Shown here: positions 26,063 to 35,886 of the stretch, one piece after another
How positions within the stretch are numbered: position 1 is the first letter of the stretch
Layout: each line of letters begins with the position of its first letter
Source of the DNA: Nitrosomonas ureae
Lineage (GTDB): Bacteria; Pseudomonadota; Gammaproteobacteria; Burkholderiales; Nitrosomonadaceae
Length of the DNA stretch: 64,000 nucleotides
Assembly: GCF_900206265.1 (NCBI RefSeq)
Contig: NZ_LT907782.1
Span: 1,922,001 to 1,986,000 of the forward strand
Direction of reading: 5' to 3'
Notes under the pieces: model-generated
Told to the model about the DNA's origin: nothing
The model's input: the letters and a program-made list of their open reading frames with translations, nothing else
Databases searched by the model: none
Program-made: the position numbers and the translations under genes

Positions 26063-26379
26063 TCCTTGTTGTTTGCAAACCAGGCCGTAGCCTTTGCCAA
26101 TATGTCACGCTCCATCTCCACACGCTTGAGCTTCTTGCGCAATTCCATCAGCTCCTGTCGCTCGTTGACATTCAAGGGGAGACCACTCGATATTGCAGCC
26201 GAAGCAATTGTCTGGCTTGATCTAATTGGTACACCTGCTGCTCGACACCAAGTTTTTATCGAAGTGTAGTGGCAACCAAATTCCTTGGATAATTGCTTAG
26301 GGCATTTGCCCAATGCTACCAATTCCACCATCTGTTGGCGAAACTCCGCCGGGTAGGCAGGTTTGTAGTTTTGTGTCAT
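26059..26379 (-). CDS. IS3-family transposase OrfA (copy 2)
   Basis: 106 residues, near-identical to the OrfA at 4.35 kb, with the HTH (FRQQMVELVALG, TSIKTWCR) and the C-terminal zipper (MELRKKLKRVEMERDILAKA). AAAGGAGAAG precedes the ATG. It overlaps OrfB by four bases in the -1 phase. Confidence 0.9.
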   Translation of the reverse strand: MTQNYKPAYPAEFRQQMVELVALGKCPKQLSKEFGCHYTSIKTWCRAAGVPIRSSQTIASAAISSGLPLNVNERQELMELRKKLKRVEMERDILAKATAWFANNKD

Positions 26380-26472
26380 ATTTCTTCTCCTTTAAACAGA
26401 ACATAATGTGTCCGTTCAAAGGGGGCAACTCCAATCATTCTGAATTCCTTGACAGTTGACCTATAAAGCATT

Positions 26473-27822
26473 TCAATACATCTGCCCAACAGCTTCTCCG
26501 ATTCGGCCAACGGCAATGATTTTGATACCTGCAATGGTCTGCTTGGGTTTATTGGCCAAGGGAATAATGGCCTGTTTAAAACCAAGTTTTGCGGCCTCTT
26601 TAAGTCGCTCCTGCCCTCGTTGCACCGGCCGTATTTCTCCAGCCAAACCAATCTCGCCGATCACAATCATTTTTTCCGCTATTGGTTTATTTCTTAGAGA
26701 CGAAACCACCGCCAACATAACTGCAAGATCGGCACCTGGCTCAGTAATTTTTACGCCCCCTACGGCATTAACAAAAACATCCTGATCATAGCAAGGAATG
26801 CCTGCATGACGATGCAATACCGCCAATAGCATTGCCAGTCTGTTTTGTTCTAATCCCACACAAAGTCGTCGCGGATTGGACGAGCGTGCTTCGTCGACTA
26901 AAGCCTGAATTTCCACCAATAGCGGACGCGTGCCTTCCTGTGTAACCATAATGCATGATCCCGGCACTTGCTTGTCATGATGCGAAAGAAACAATGCCGA
27001 TGGATTCTTCACCTCGCGCAATCCTCTCTCGCTCATCGCAAAAACACCTAATTCATTAACCGCACCAAAACGATTCTTGAATGCGCGAACCATGCGAAAA
27101 CTGGAATGCATATCACCTTCAAAATATAACACGGTATCGACCATATGCTCCAGCACGCGCGGACCGGCCAGCGCACCTTCTTTGGTAACATGGCCGACTA
27201 AAATAATGCAGGTACCGCTCGATTTAGCCACGCGCGTTAATTGCGCTGCACATTCACGCACTTGTGCAACCGATCCCGGCGCTGATTGCAACACTTCGGA
27301 ATAGATAGTTTGAATCGAATCGATCACCGCCACCGACGGTTTACGTTCCGCCAGAACTGCCTGGATTTTCTCTAATTGAATTTCTGCATATAACTCGACA
27401 GATTGCACGTTCAACGCCAGTCGCTTAGCACGTAGCGCCACTTGCTGCGCGGATTCCTCACCGCTTATGTACAATACTGAACACTGCGCCGACATAAAAG
27501 ACAACGCTTGCAACAGCAAGGTTGATTTACCGATCCCCGGATCTCCGCCCAGCAACACCACACCCCCATGCACCAATCCACCACCCAGCACACGATCAAG
27601 CTCTTCAATACCGGTTGGATAGCGCGCTTCTTCTCGCGCCTCGATAGTGCTTAAGTTTTGTACCTGACCGATTTCCGATACTGGACTGAAGCGCGACACA
27701 GCTTTCTCTGCCAGTGTTTCTATCAAAGTATTCCATGCCTGGCAATGCGGACATTGACCTTGCCATTTCAAGGTTTGCCCACCACACTCAACACAAGAAA
27801 ATACGATTTTTTGTTTGGCCAT
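26473..27822 (-). CDS. radA: DNA repair protein RadA (Sms)
   Basis: 449 residues with the full RadA layout: N-terminal C4 zinc finger (CVECGGQTLKWQGQCPHC), RecA-like ATPase with Walker A GGDPGIGKST, the RadA-specific KNRFG motif followed by NELGVF, and a C-terminal Lon-like domain (KITEPGADLAVMLAVVSS). It drives branch migration of recombination intermediates in DNA repair. Length and start are normal. It is transcribed towards the IS3 copy, which lies 39 bases beyond its stop. The rfbA-rfbC pair upstream on the same strand is 53 bases away. Confidence 0.95.
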   Translation of the reverse strand: MAKQKIVFSCVECGGQTLKWQGQCPHCQAWNTLIETLAEKAVSRFSPVSEIGQVQNLSTIEAREEARYPTGIEELDRVLGGGLVHGGVVLLGGDPGIGKSTLLLQALSFMSAQCSVLYISGEESAQQVALRAKRLALNVQSVELYAEIQLEKIQAVLAERKPSVAVIDSIQTIYSEVLQSAPGSVAQVRECAAQLTRVAKSSGTCIILVGHVTKEGALAGPRVLEHMVDTVLYFEGDMHSSFRMVRAFKNRFGAVNELGVFAMSERGLREVKNPSALFLSHHDKQVPGSCIMVTQEGTRPLLVEIQALVDEARSSNPRRLCVGLEQNRLAMLLAVLHRHAGIPCYDQDVFVNAVGGVKITEPGADLAVMLAVVSSLRNKPIAEKMIVIGEIGLAGEIRPVQRGQERLKEAAKLGFKQAIIPLANKPKQTIAGIKIIAVGRIGEAVGQMY

Positions 27823-27875
27823 TAATTCAGAAAAATTCTGATCATATTTGCAATTCCACTACTAAAAATTGCAAG

Positions 27876-28421
27876 CTAATCATAGACCTCAGCCTTCTCG
27901 AATGTTGTTCCGCATGCATCTTTGTCGGATAGTACAGGTGATCCGATAATCGGCCAGTCAATGGCCAACATAGGATCATTCCAAACAATACAACGCTCAT
28001 GCTCGGGCGCCCAGTAATCAGTAGTGTTATACAGAAACTCGGCGTAATCGGACAGCACAACGAAACCATGCGCGAAGCCTGGTGGAATCCATAATTGATT
28101 TTTGTTCTCGGCGTTCAGTATTCCACCCACCCATTTTCCAAAAGTCGGTGAAGAGCGACGAATATCCACAGCTATATCAAACACTTCCCCTGCTACCACG
28201 CGTGCAAGTTTCCCTTGCGCTTGTTTGATCTGATAATGCAAGCCGCGCAAAACATTGCGCGCAGAGCGCGAATGATTGCTTTGCACAAATTGCACTGATC
28301 TTCCAATAACTGATTCAAAACTACGTTGATTAAAACTCTCATAGAAAAATCCGCGCTCATCGCCGAAAACCTTGGGTTCGATCAGCAGAACATCCGGAAT
28401 TGCAAGTGGGGTCGATTTCAT
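27876..28421 (-). CDS. rfbC: dTDP-4-dehydrorhamnose 3,5-epimerase
   Basis: ATG 28421 gives a 181-residue protein that starts MKSTPLAIPDVLLIEPKVFG, the usual RmlC N terminus; the open frame to 28448 overlaps rfbA. Cupin motifs are present: FFYESFNQRSF, QSNHSRSARNVLRGLHYQ with the catalytic His and Arg, IPPGFAHGFVVLSD. It performs the third step of dTDP-L-rhamnose synthesis for surface polysaccharide. It directly follows rfbA; rfbB and rfbD are not in the window, so they lie elsewhere or the pair serves another dTDP sugar. Confidence 0.95.
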   Translation of the reverse strand: MKSTPLAIPDVLLIEPKVFGDERGFFYESFNQRSFESVIGRSVQFVQSNHSRSARNVLRGLHYQIKQAQGKLARVVAGEVFDIAVDIRRSSPTFGKWVGGILNAENKNQLWIPPGFAHGFVVLSDYAEFLYNTTDYWAPEHERCIVWNDPMLAIDWPIIGSPVLSDKDACGTTFEKAEVYD

Positions 28422-28437
28422 CCGATATATACCTAAG

Positions 28438-29370
28438 TCAAAATTCACGTTTCAATACATGCAACAAGTACTGACCATATCCATTCTTTGCCAGTGGGGT
28501 TGCCAGTGTCTCCAGTTGTACCGCACTAATCCAACCGCGCAAAAATGCGATTTCTTCCGGGCAGGCAATTTTCAATCCCTGCCGTCGTTCGATGGTCGCA
28601 ACAAACTGACTTGCGTCAAGCAACGATTCATGCGTACCGGTATCCAACCAAGCGTAACCGCGTCGCATGATTTCCACGTTAAGTGCCGAATGTTCAAGAT
28701 AAACACGATTTAAATCAGTGATTTCCAGCTCGTTGCGGCTGGAAGGTTTCAGGCTTTTAGCGTAATCAACCACATGCTGATCATAAAAATAGAGTCCTGT
28801 TACCGCATAATTGGATTTGGGATGTTGAGGCTTTTCCTCCAAATTCAACACCTTGCCGTCAGAATCAAACTCGACTACGCCATATCGATCCGGATCGTGC
28901 ACGTGATAGGCGAAAACGCTGGCCCCGCTAGTACGCAGCATCGCGCTCAACAGCAAGTCATGAAAATCATGTCCATAAAAAATATTATCGCCCAATACCA
29001 ACGCTGAACAATCGTTACCTATAAATGACTCGCCAATCAGGAAGGCTTGCGCCAGACCATCGGGTGAAGGTTGCTCAGCGTAGCTGATACTCAACCCCCA
29101 TTGATTTCCATCGCGCAATAATTGTTGATAATTGACAACATCACGCGGTGTCGAAATTATCAGAATCTCTCGAATGCCTGCCAACATCAACGTACTAAGC
29201 GGATAATAAATCATGGGCTTATCGAACACAGGCAACAATTGCTTGGATACCACTTGTGTGACGGGATAAAGCCGCGTCCCGGAACCGCCCGCAAGCACGA
29301 TACCCTTGCGCCGGGGAACAACTGCTCCTGGAAAGTCCCTTGTTTTATCAGAAGTATATAATATTGGCAT
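28438..29370 (-). CDS. rfbA: Glucose-1-phosphate thymidylyltransferase
   Basis: 310 residues with RmlA motifs: [17 protein letters not shown] for d[31 protein letters not shown] and [20 protein letters not shown], then [14 protein letters not shown]. It makes dTDP-glucose from glucose-1-phosphate and dTTP. The N terminus is about 20 residues longer than in typical members (which begin RKGIILAGG); no better start is visible, so the extension is probably real. It heads the rfbA-rfbC operon. Confidence 0.95.
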   Translation of the reverse strand: MPILYTSDKTRDFPGAVVPRRKGIVLAGGSGTRLYPVTQVVSKQLLPVFDKPMIYYPLSTLMLAGIREILIISTPRDVVNYQQLLRDGNQWGLSISYAEQPSPDGLAQAFLIGESFIGNDCSALVLGDNIFYGHDFHDLLLSAMLRTSGASVFAYHVHDPDRYGVVEFDSDGKVLNLEEKPQHPKSNYAVTGLYFYDQHVVDYAKSLKPSSRNELEITDLNRVYLEHSALNVEIMRRGYAWLDTGTHESLLDASQFVATIERRQGLKIACPEEIAFLRGWISAVQLETLATPLAKNGYGQYLLHVLKREF

Positions 29371-29520
29371 TCATAACCTCGTGATGTTCACAAACTTGTC
29401 AAAGCTCATTTCCATCCTGACCCATTCACTAGAAAGAACAGCGATTGTACTATATCCAGTTCATATTCCAGAAAATTACACGATGCAATAACCACGGTAT
29501 GTTGATGTAGAATTACACTT

Positions 29521-31233
29521 ATGATCCTTCCGCAACTCTATTTTCGTTTACTTAGAAAACTTGCACCCTATGGGAAACCACTTTTGTGCATATTATTTGC
29601 CATGCTGATCTTGGCGGTAAGTATGGCTTATCTGCCCATACTGATTGAACAATTACTAACCAGCATATTTGTTCTGAAGGATTTATCATTGATACAGCAA
29701 GCGTTATTGACAATCATTGCATTATTTGTCGTACGCTGGATTTTTGGTTACATCAGTATTTATTATATCAGCACGATCAGCGGCAAACTGGGAACTGATT
29801 TGCGCATGGATTTTTTTCATAAACTTATGTCGCTGCCGGTAAATTATTACGCTTATCTTAATCACAATAATCAAATCGACACATTGGTCTCTCACATCAG
29901 TAGAATCACTCAGACCACAGTCCGTCACATTGCCCAGTTGGTGCAAGATAGTCTTACTATCATGGGATTATTGATCTGCGCGCTATATCTTAATCAGGAA
30001 TTCTCATTGCTATTACTGCTGGTGACACCATTCATCATATTAGTGCACGAAATGATTAACAGTTATTTCAACAAAACCGATCAGCATAACTCATTAACTT
30101 TGAGAAATTTGATCGGGCACATTAAACAGTCAATCAAGCATTCCCGGAAAATCAGGCTGGATGGCGGACAAACCGACGAAAGCCAACGGCTTGGAAGAAT
30201 TTCAGATACGCTGTTTCACACTGAAATGCAATCCGCAAAAATCGTGGCCATGGTTATCTCTTCACGTCAGCTTATCACTGCATTGATGCTTATCGCTGTT
30301 ACTTACATGATGGCATTGCAGGCTACGAATGATGCGCTAAGTATATCCGAAGCAGGCGCTTTGATAGCCATTGCATTACTCCTTATTCTCCCGCTTCGAC
30401 GAATCGCAAGCATTCCCAGAGAACTTGAACACGACCGGGAAATGATAGAAGCTACTTTTTCGTTTCTAGATCTCGCTCCCGAACAGGATGTAGGCACTCT
30501 CAGTGTTCAGCAGATCCGCGGCAAACTGGTATTTGAACAAATACGCATCCATGACTCACTCCAAACAAAACCCATTCTGAGCCATATAAACTTAACAATT
30601 AAGCCATCAGAAGTTATTGTTTTTAAGGGTTATACGGAAACTGAGAAAAGTGTACTTATTGATTTGATACTCCGCTTGCGGCAACCTTCTTACGGAAGAA
30701 TATTGCTGGATGAATACCCTCTCGATAAAATAGCTATAAATCAAATACATAGAAATATTTCCCTAGTATCCGCCGATCCCTTCCTGCTCGACGAAAGAAT
30801 TGCCGGCAACATCGCCTACGGCGCAATGCGTTGCGCCAATGAAGCAAAAATAACTGCTGCCGCACATGCCTCCCATGCGATGGAATTTATTCGTCGAATG
30901 CCTGAAGGCTTACAAACTCAAATTAACCAGAATGGCAATGAAATCAGCAAAAAACAATTGATTCAGCTCGCCATCGCACGGGCATTTTTAAAAAATTCCC
31001 CTCTATTAATTTTAGATGAAGTACTTGCAGCACCAGAACCTGATTCCGCAGAACTGCTCTTCGCTTTAGAAAAATTGATACAAAATCGCACCACGTTGAT
31101 TTTCAATCAACAGATTCCACACTTAAAAAAGATTGATCGAATTGTAGTTTTGGAAAATGGATGCATCACAGAAAACTTGAAAACCATAGACTATTCTCAG
31201 TTAAGGCAAGAAAATCGGATTATCAATCATTAG
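29521..31233 (+). CDS. MsbA-like ABC half-transporter with degenerate ATPase motifs
   Basis: 570 residues: six membrane helices in residues about 1-320, then a nucleotide-binding domain. The fold is that of lipid or polysaccharide exporters, but all ATPase motifs are altered. Walker A reads GYTETEKS (370-377) without the G-x-G-K glycine; the Q-loop is VSADPF; the LSGGQ signature is ISKKQ (475-479); the D-loop lacks S-x-L-D; and the switch His is replaced by Asn-Gln (529-530). The Walker B Asp-Glu (499-500) is kept. The frame is intact with no stops, so it is under selection and may act as a non-catalytic partner. It is divergent from rfbA and faces the polysaccharide genes. Confidence 0.8.
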   Translation: MILPQLYFRLLRKLAPYGKPLLCILFAMLILAVSMAYLPILIEQLLTSIFVLKDLSLIQQALLTIIALFVVRWIFGYISIYYISTISGKLGTDLRMDFFHKLMSLPVNYYAYLNHNNQIDTLVSHISRITQTTVRHIAQLVQDSLTIMGLLICALYLNQEFSLLLLLVTPFIILVHEMINSYFNKTDQHNSLTLRNLIGHIKQSIKHSRKIRLDGGQTDESQRLGRISDTLFHTEMQSAKIVAMVISSRQLITALMLIAVTYMMALQATNDALSISEAGALIAIALLLILPLRRIASIPRELEHDREMIEATFSFLDLAPEQDVGTLSVQQIRGKLVFEQIRIHDSLQTKPILSHINLTIKPSEVIVFKGYTETEKSVLIDLILRLRQPSYGRILLDEYPLDKIAINQIHRNISLVSADPFLLDERIAGNIAYGAMRCANEAKITAAAHASHAMEFIRRMPEGLQTQINQNGNEISKKQLIQLAIARAFLKNSPLLILDEVLAAPEPDSAELLFALEKLIQNRTTLIFNQQIPHLKKIDRIVVLENGCITENLKTIDYSQLRQENRIINH

Positions 31234-31262
31234 CATCCATTCTTCAGAAATATTTAATAAAC

Positions 31263-33152
31263 TCAATGCCTCACTTCCCTATGAGTGTATTCTGGCACCC
31301 ACTTAATCAGTTCATCACGGACTTCCTGATCACTTAGTACGGTCACTTTATCCAACCAAGCCACCAGCTCCGACAACCACTGCTCATCAACCTGACATGC
31401 CTGCGCAATACGTAATTTCTGATGAGGTGTCGGAAGCGTACTTTCACTCGTCGCCAGTAATTCCTCGTGTATTTTTTCACCCGGGCGCAATCCCGTAAAT
31501 TCAATACGAATATCTCCTTCCGCCAAACCGGACAAATGGATCAAATCATTGGCCAGATCAACGATCTTGACAGGATCCCCCATATCCAGCACAAAAATTT
31601 CACCGCCACCTTGCGTACCCCCCATCAGTCCGGCCTGTAAAACCAGTTGCGCAGCTTCCGGAATGGACATGAAATAACGTGTCATGTCCGGATGGGTGAT
31701 GGTAATCGGTCCTCCTTTGGCAATCTGTTCACGGAATTTCGGAATGACACTGCCGGTACTGCCCAACACATTGCCAAACCGCACCATCACAAAACAGGTT
31801 TGGCGCGATGGATAGTTCCGGTCAGCATTCACATGCTTTGAAATTGATTGTTGCAAAGCCTGGCAAACCATTTCTGCCAGCCGCTTGCTGGCACCCATGA
31901 CACTCACAGGATTAACCGCCTTGTCAGTGGAAATCAAAACAAATTTATCTACCGCAAAATTAATCGCCACTTGAGCCAGCACATAAGTGCCCAACACATT
32001 ATTCAAAATAGCCTGGCATGCATTTTCCTGCTCCATCAGCGGCACATGCTTGTACGCAGCCGCATGAAAAACCACGGTAGGATGAAATTGCGTAAATAAT
32101 TGTGTCATTCGGGCGTGATCCTTGATATCACCAATTACAAACGACATATTCATCGCTGGATAACGCGCCAAAAATTCTTCCTGAATGGTGTAGAGCGAGA
32201 ATTCGCTTAACTCAACGAAAATAATACGCTTTGGTTCAAACGAGACGAGCTGGCGGCATAACTCCGAACCAATCGAACCGCCTGCTCCTGTCACCAGGAT
32301 CACCTTCCCTGTCAGCAAATCGTGCAAACCGTCGTCATCCAGAACCACAGGCGCCCTGCCCAGCAAATCATCCAACTGGATTTCACGAATTTGTGACACC
32401 GTCGTCTTACCGCTGATCAAGTCCGCATAGGACGGCACTGTCATTGCTTTCACACCGATTTCCGAACACATTTCCAAAGCCTGACGGTGTATGCGCCGAG
32501 AAACGGATGGTATGGCAATAATCACATGCCCGACATTCAGTTTCTGCACCCATTGCGGCAGTTCTTTGATCGTCCCGCGCACACGCACACCTTGCAACCG
32601 TGTGCCTAGTTTTCTGGGATCATCATCCAGCATACCTACCACATGCCACTCACGGCTTCCGGTTAAAGCTTTCACCAGATTCACAGCCGTGCTTCCAGCA
32701 CCTAGAATCAATACCAGCTTCGCTTCATAACTTTCCAGACTGTACAGGCGGCGTTCTTTCCATGCGCGATATATCAAACGGCTGCCACCCATGATCAACA
32801 GCAATAACAAAGGCGCCAGCATGATGACCGCACCGGGCACATTTCGCAACAGGCCGAATAACCACAACATCAAGGTTACCGCTACCGAACCCACAGCCAC
32901 CGCAACAACGATTCTTTTTAAATCCGGCAAACTGGCATAACGCCACAACCCGCGATAAAGCCCGAACCACAAAAAAGCTCCGCCTTGGATCAACACAATC
33001 CAGGGCAGCGTCTGTAATAAAAATATGACGGACACCGCCGGGATGTCAAAATTGAAACGGCATAAATAAGCCAGCCACCAAGCTACGGCGACAGCAATAA
33101 AATCATGCGTAAAAGCGATAAAAGTACGGATCCCGTATCGGTTGGCAAACAT
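31263..33152 (-). CDS. Nucleotide-sugar 4,6-dehydratase of the CapD/WbpM/PglF type
   Basis: 629 residues: four N-terminal membrane helices (to about 125), a first Rossmann domain (LVLILGAGSTAVNLVKAL), and the catalytic SDR domain with VTGAGGSIGSELCRQ and VFHAAAYKHVPLME. The active-site segment STDKAVNPVSVMGASKRLAE has Met in place of the usual Tyr and Lys four residues on, as in WbpM and FlaA1. It converts UDP-HexNAc to a 4-keto-6-deoxy sugar at the membrane, the first step to QuiNAc, FucNAc or bacillosamine in O-antigen or capsule. It follows the WecA-like gene after 5 bases (one operon). Confidence 0.9.
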   Translation of the reverse strand: MFANRYGIRTFIAFTHDFIAVAVAWWLAYLCRFNFDIPAVSVIFLLQTLPWIVLIQGGAFLWFGLYRGLWRYASLPDLKRIVVAVAVGSVAVTLMLWLFGLLRNVPGAVIMLAPLLLLLIMGGSRLIYRAWKERRLYSLESYEAKLVLILGAGSTAVNLVKALTGSREWHVVGMLDDDPRKLGTRLQGVRVRGTIKELPQWVQKLNVGHVIIAIPSVSRRIHRQALEMCSEIGVKAMTVPSYADLISGKTTVSQIREIQLDDLLGRAPVVLDDDGLHDLLTGKVILVTGAGGSIGSELCRQLVSFEPKRIIFVELSEFSLYTIQEEFLARYPAMNMSFVIGDIKDHARMTQLFTQFHPTVVFHAAAYKHVPLMEQENACQAILNNVLGTYVLAQVAINFAVDKFVLISTDKAVNPVSVMGASKRLAEMVCQALQQSISKHVNADRNYPSRQTCFVMVRFGNVLGSTGSVIPKFREQIAKGGPITITHPDMTRYFMSIPEAAQLVLQAGLMGGTQGGGEIFVLDMGDPVKIVDLANDLIHLSGLAEGDIRIEFTGLRPGEKIHEELLATSESTLPTPHQKLRIAQACQVDEQWLSELVAWLDKVTVLSDQEVRDELIKWVPEYTHREVRH

Positions 33153-33157
33153 ATCTC

Positions 33158-34171
33158 TTATCCTCGATCGGGAGGAGTCTTTTGACTCCGATCAGAAATA
33201 ACCATTAATATCAGATATACACATCCCCAAACGGCCACAATCCGGATCTGTAACGCGACATCTTGCGCATTAGCCCATACCGCACTTGCGCCTGTTGCCA
33301 GCATCAACCCGTAAGCTACGAGCGCAGTATTCCGATGACCCAAACCGCTTTGCACCATGCGCTGATAATAGTGCTCACGATGCGCCTGCCAGATTCTTTT
33401 TCCTTGAAATACTCGCTTCATCAGTGTTACGGTCGCATCCGCGATAAAAGGCGAGAAAATGAGTACCGGCACCCACAGTGACCACAGATGATCAAGCCAT
33501 CCCAACATGCCTATCACCGCCGCCAGATATCCAAGAGGAATCGATCCCACATCTCCCATAAAAATACGCGCCGGATAAAAATTGTGTATTAAAAAAGCCA
33601 ATGCCGCCGCAGCCAGGGAAAAATTTACCGCAGCAAAATCATTATTGCCTGCCGCATAGGCAAGCCAACCGTAGGTTCCGAATCCAATTACCGTCATTCC
33701 ACCCGCCAGACCATCAGAGCCATCCATGAAATTATAGAGATTCGACATCCAGATAACCGCTGCAGCTGTGAAAAGCACAAGCCCCCAGCCATACGTATCC
33801 GATAAAAATGCAATGGAGAAACTAGTGGCAACCGCTGTGTGAACCATCAATCGACACCACACCGGAACTCGCCACACATCATCGGCCAATGATATTACCA
33901 TCAACAACCCTATACCCATCAATACCGAATCAGGTATCGCAACCGAGAAACACAACCAGGATACGATCACCCCGGCAAGCAGACCCAAGCCGCCAATGCG
34001 TGAAACAGGTACCAAATGAAGTGAACGTTCATTGGGCTGATCCAGAACCCAATCCGCTCTTATCTTAATCAACCCTGAAATGGAGAAGAATGATAAAAAA
34101 AACGATAATAGCGGCACTACCACAGCTATCGATAAAGGAAAATCCAAAACCATAGTGACCGGATCATCCAT
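33158..34171 (-). CDS. MraY/WecA-family sugar-1-phosphate transferase
   Basis: 337 residues, about ten membrane helices. Family motifs: DQPNERSLHLVPVSRIGG (substrate loop), SLADDVW (Asp-Asp), YNFMDGSDGLAGG (the N-x2-D Mg site), FMGDVGSIPLGY, and the cytoplasmic loop QAHREHYYQRMVQSG. It moves a HexNAc-1-phosphate from UDP-sugar to undecaprenyl phosphate and begins an O-unit (like WbpL/WecA). The start can be residue 1 or 7 (Met). It precedes the dehydratase gene, so the pair probably makes and installs a deoxyamino sugar. Confidence 0.9.
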   Translation of the reverse strand: MDDPVTMVLDFPLSIAVVVPLLSFFLSFFSISGLIKIRADWVLDQPNERSLHLVPVSRIGGLGLLAGVIVSWLCFSVAIPDSVLMGIGLLMVISLADDVWRVPVWCRLMVHTAVATSFSIAFLSDTYGWGLVLFTAAAVIWMSNLYNFMDGSDGLAGGMTVIGFGTYGWLAYAAGNNDFAAVNFSLAAAALAFLIHNFYPARIFMGDVGSIPLGYLAAVIGMLGWLDHLWSLWVPVLIFSPFIADATVTLMKRVFQGKRIWQAHREHYYQRMVQSGLGHRNTALVAYGLMLATGASAVWANAQDVALQIRIVAVWGCVYLILMVISDRSQKTPPDRG

Positions 34172-34260
34172 GCCGGATTACAAAAAATGAACCACTTCCC
34201 CATCGTACCCGACAAGAAAGTGGTTTCAAATTAACCTATTGCAACTAACTGAATAAGATC

Positions 34261-35478
34261 TTAGAACATCGGATGTGCAGCATAGCGCTTATGCGCTGCC
34301 GCAGCAGCCGCACCGCGTTCTACTTTCAATCCCATATCGGATAAAACAGTTTCCAGCGCATTCAGACAGAAAATCACGTTATCCACCCGGCAAGATGTAC
34401 CCATCAATCCAAAACGCCATACTTTTCCGGCGAAATCACCCAATCCGGCGCCAATTTCAAGGCTATATTCAGCCAGCAGGCGGCGACGCACCTCTTTTTC
34501 ATCCACACCGGCCGGTACAAAAACGGAATTCAATTGCGGCAGACGATAAGGTTCTGCAACCACATAATCCATGCCCAATGTCGCAAAACCGTCTTTTAAC
34601 GCTTCATAATTATAACGATGACGCGCCCAGGAATGCTCCAGGCCTTCTTCCGCCAGCATCAGCAGAGATTCATGTAATGCATACAATGCATTGGTCGGCG
34701 CGGTATGATGATACGTACGCGCAGCCGATCCCCAGTAATTCAGCAACAGGCTGATATCCATGAACCAACTGTGTACTTTGGTCTTGCGATTCTTAACCAA
34801 ATCGGTCACACGTTCGGAAAAACTCACTGGCGACAAACCGGGAGGGCAGGATAAACACTTCTGACTACCGGAATAGATCGCATCAATTCCCCATTCGTCA
34901 ACCTTGATCGGCGTTCCACCCAGCGATGTGACCGTATCGACAATGGTCATGCAATCGTGCTTTCGTGCGATCTCGCACAGCGTTTTGGCATCGGATGAAG
35001 CGCCGGTTGAGGTTTCAGCATGCACAAACGCGATAATCTTGGTATCGGGATTTTTTTTCAGCGCATCTTCAACTTTCTGTGGATCGACCGGCTCTCCCCA
35101 TTTGTCATTGACCGTCACGGCAACGCCGCCATGACGCTCGACATTCTCGACCATACGTCCACCAAATACCCCGTTGCTGCAAACGATCACTTTGTCACCC
35201 GGCTCGATCATATTGACAAAACACATCTCCATGCCCACCGATCCGGGCCCCGAAACCGGGAAAGTCATGCGATTTTTGGTTTGGAAGGCATAACGCATCA
35301 GGCCCTTGATTTCTTCCATCATCTCGGTAAAAACGGGATCCAGGTGCCCCAGAGTCGGGCGCGCCATGGCATTCAACACGCGCGGGTGCGTATCCGAGGG
35401 TCCGGGCCCCATCAAAACCCGCTGCGGTGGATAAAAAACTTTAACTTCTTTTTCGGGACGAAAATCTTCGGTATTCAT
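34261..35478 (-). CDS. Serine-glyoxylate / alanine-glyoxylate aminotransferase
   Basis: ATG 35478 with AGGA nearby gives 405 residues; the open frame to 35565 adds an AT-rich stretch without ribosome site. Class V aminotransferase motifs: RVLMGPGPSDTHPRVL at the N terminus, GPGSVGMEMC, IVDTVTSLGG (PLP Asp), and the PLP Lys in SGSQKCLSCPPGLSPVSFS. It uses serine or alanine to convert glyoxylate to glycine, linking C1 and glycolate metabolism. The C terminus has an Ala-rich extension (RGAAAAAAHKRYAAHPMF). It is probably monocistronic. Confidence 0.9.
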   Translation of the reverse strand: MNTEDFRPEKEVKVFYPPQRVLMGPGPSDTHPRVLNAMARPTLGHLDPVFTEMMEEIKGLMRYAFQTKNRMTFPVSGPGSVGMEMCFVNMIEPGDKVIVCSNGVFGGRMVENVERHGGVAVTVNDKWGEPVDPQKVEDALKKNPDTKIIAFVHAETSTGASSDAKTLCEIARKHDCMTIVDTVTSLGGTPIKVDEWGIDAIYSGSQKCLSCPPGLSPVSFSERVTDLVKNRKTKVHSWFMDISLLLNYWGSAARTYHHTAPTNALYALHESLLMLAEEGLEHSWARHRYNYEALKDGFATLGMDYVVAEPYRLPQLNSVFVPAGVDEKEVRRRLLAEYSLEIGAGLGDFAGKVWRFGLMGTSCRVDNVIFCLNALETVLSDMGLKVERGAAAAAAHKRYAAHPMF

Positions 35479-35886
35479 GAACAATCCTAAGTAAATAATA
35501 GAGTCTGATTTATTTTTGTAAAATATTAATTTTAACAAGCGAAACGAGAGTTTACTATAAACCAAGGTAGGCTCAATAAATTATCCTTATGGATAAGCTA
35601 AGAATTTTTCATAACGATATGAAAGATAGAGCCATTATCCGCAGAATGCATACAACTCCTTTCGGCCTTCCTTAAACACGGTATGCAGAAAACCGTACCC
35701 GCGGCCCTTCCGTGAGTAAAACAAAAAAACCAGAAATACCAACTCGGAAAAACAGCCGGTTGTGGATTGAATGATCCCGCTCTTTGTTCATGTGTACAAT
35801 ACAAAATAGTATCTGATACCATTCAATTTGCTCATCCAATTATCCTTCTCAACAAATCGGAAACTCTAGGATCGGTTAAAACTTCT
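35479..35886. other. Intergenic region between divergent genes
   Basis: About 400 bases between the aminotransferase (minus) and the lipoprotein (plus) without a credible gene. It should hold both promoters. A minus frame at 35598-35822 has no ribosome site or family match and is rejected. Confidence 0.4.

Larger units (their letters stand above)
25103..26433 (-). mobile_element. IS3-family insertion sequence, copy 2, with 3-bp target duplication
   Basis: The same element as at 4293-5624 in reverse. Termini are TGGAATTACCCC (25103) and, inverted, TGGAGTTGCCCC (26433). ATC is found on both sides (25100-25102 and 26434-26436), the 3-bp duplication expected for IS3. It sits between radA and the ceramidase-like gene. 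A few base differences from copy 1, also in the terminus, show that the copies have diverged. Confidence 0.9.

Noticed and set aside
30303..30497. Minus-strand frame within the ABC exporter gene
   Set aside because: Shadow of a 570-codon gene with clear membrane and NBD layout.
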